A stretch of DNA of 20,664 bases from JACQHM01 sp964535215 (GTDB taxonomy: Bacteria > Methylomirabilota > Methylomirabilia > Methylomirabilales > JACQHM01): contig CAZHST010000050.1 in the NCBI GenBank assembly GCA_964535215.1, forward strand, positions 1 to 20,664, read 5' to 3'. Made by a program: the position numbers and the translations under genes. Positions within the stretch are counted from its first letter, which is position 1. Every line of letters begins with the position of its first letter. Under the pieces are notes generated by a model. It worked only from the letters and a program-made list of their open reading frames with translations. It was not told where the DNA came from and ran no database searches. Shown here in pieces: positions 20,618 to 20,664 of the stretch.

Positions 20618-20664
20618 ATGCGGTGTGATGTCAAGGGTGATTTTCCGGCTATGAATTGGCATTT
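20618..20664 (+). CDS. Possible start of a new gene (cut by window edge)
   Basis: An ATG at 20618 with GGAGAG about eight bases upstream opens 15 codons (MRCDVKGDFPAMNWH) before the window ends. The putative -10 TAAGAT lies roughly 40 bases upstream. Too short to assign a family, and it may not be a gene. Confidence 0.3.
   Translation, partial: MRCDVKGDFPAMNWH

Noticed and set aside
1..20664. CRISPR array, rRNA or complete prophage
   Set aside because: No regularly spaced direct repeats, rRNA signatures, integrase or phage structural genes were seen on either strand.

Overview
The window is GC-rich bacterial DNA with short intergenic gaps, many GTGA/ATGA start-stop overlaps and good Shine-Dalgarno sites. 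Gene content (MqnA/MqnD-type protein, AmrS radical SAM enzyme, a selenoprotein, Ste24-like M48 protease, DUF5647, VapBC) suggests a deep-branching anaerobic or facultative lineage of the NC10/Rokubacteria, Nitrospirota or Desulfobacterota kind. No rRNA or complete marker gene is present, so the lineage is an inference.

Positions 1-3780 look accessory and decaying. They hold the 5' end of a transposase at the left edge, two small unknown genes, a nuclease lipoprotein cut off in mid-domain, an XRE regulator, a VapBC toxin-antitoxin pair with a near-consensus promoter, a DUF5647 gene, and a run of three broken helix-turn-helix modules. This block ends at the 3' half of a tRNA-Val(CAC)-like gene with encoded CCA (3736-3780), a typical integrase attachment footprint. 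A strong terminator and a helicase C-terminal remnant follow.

Positions 4181-10916 are a dense rightward gene run: macro-domain protein, periplasmic TPR protein, threonine ammonia-lyase with ACT domain, a small conserved protein, an AhpD/CMD-family selenoprotein, a branched-chain-amino-acid-type periplasmic binding protein, a lipoprotein beta-propeller of the sorbosone/glucose dehydrogenase type, and an exported, C-terminally anchored staphylococcal-nuclease-like protein. The selenoprotein reads through an in-frame TGA (7716-7718) that replaces the second cysteine of a CxxC motif, and a plausible bacterial SECIS hairpin follows directly.

Positions 10950-15451 hold a leftward zinc-ribbon protein, a 270-base non-coding stretch with competing hairpins, a small unknown gene, a lytic transglycosylase with LysM, and an AmrS-type radical SAM gene driven by a strong promoter. 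The AmrS gene is interrupted by a complete 451-residue intein with a LAGLIDADG endonuclease. The intein lies exactly inside the CxxxCxxC iron-sulfur motif, so the third cluster cysteine is also the +1 splicing nucleophile.

Positions 15539-20392 hold an M48 membrane protease, threonine synthase, a promoter-leader-terminator module of unknown class, a serine-pyruvate/alanine-glyoxylate-type aminotransferase and an MqnD-like protein. The last 270 bases are mostly non-coding and may contain the start of another gene.

The two strongest results are the intein inside the radical SAM cluster motif and the Sec-containing AhpD-like protein, which an ordinary gene caller would truncate at 82 residues.
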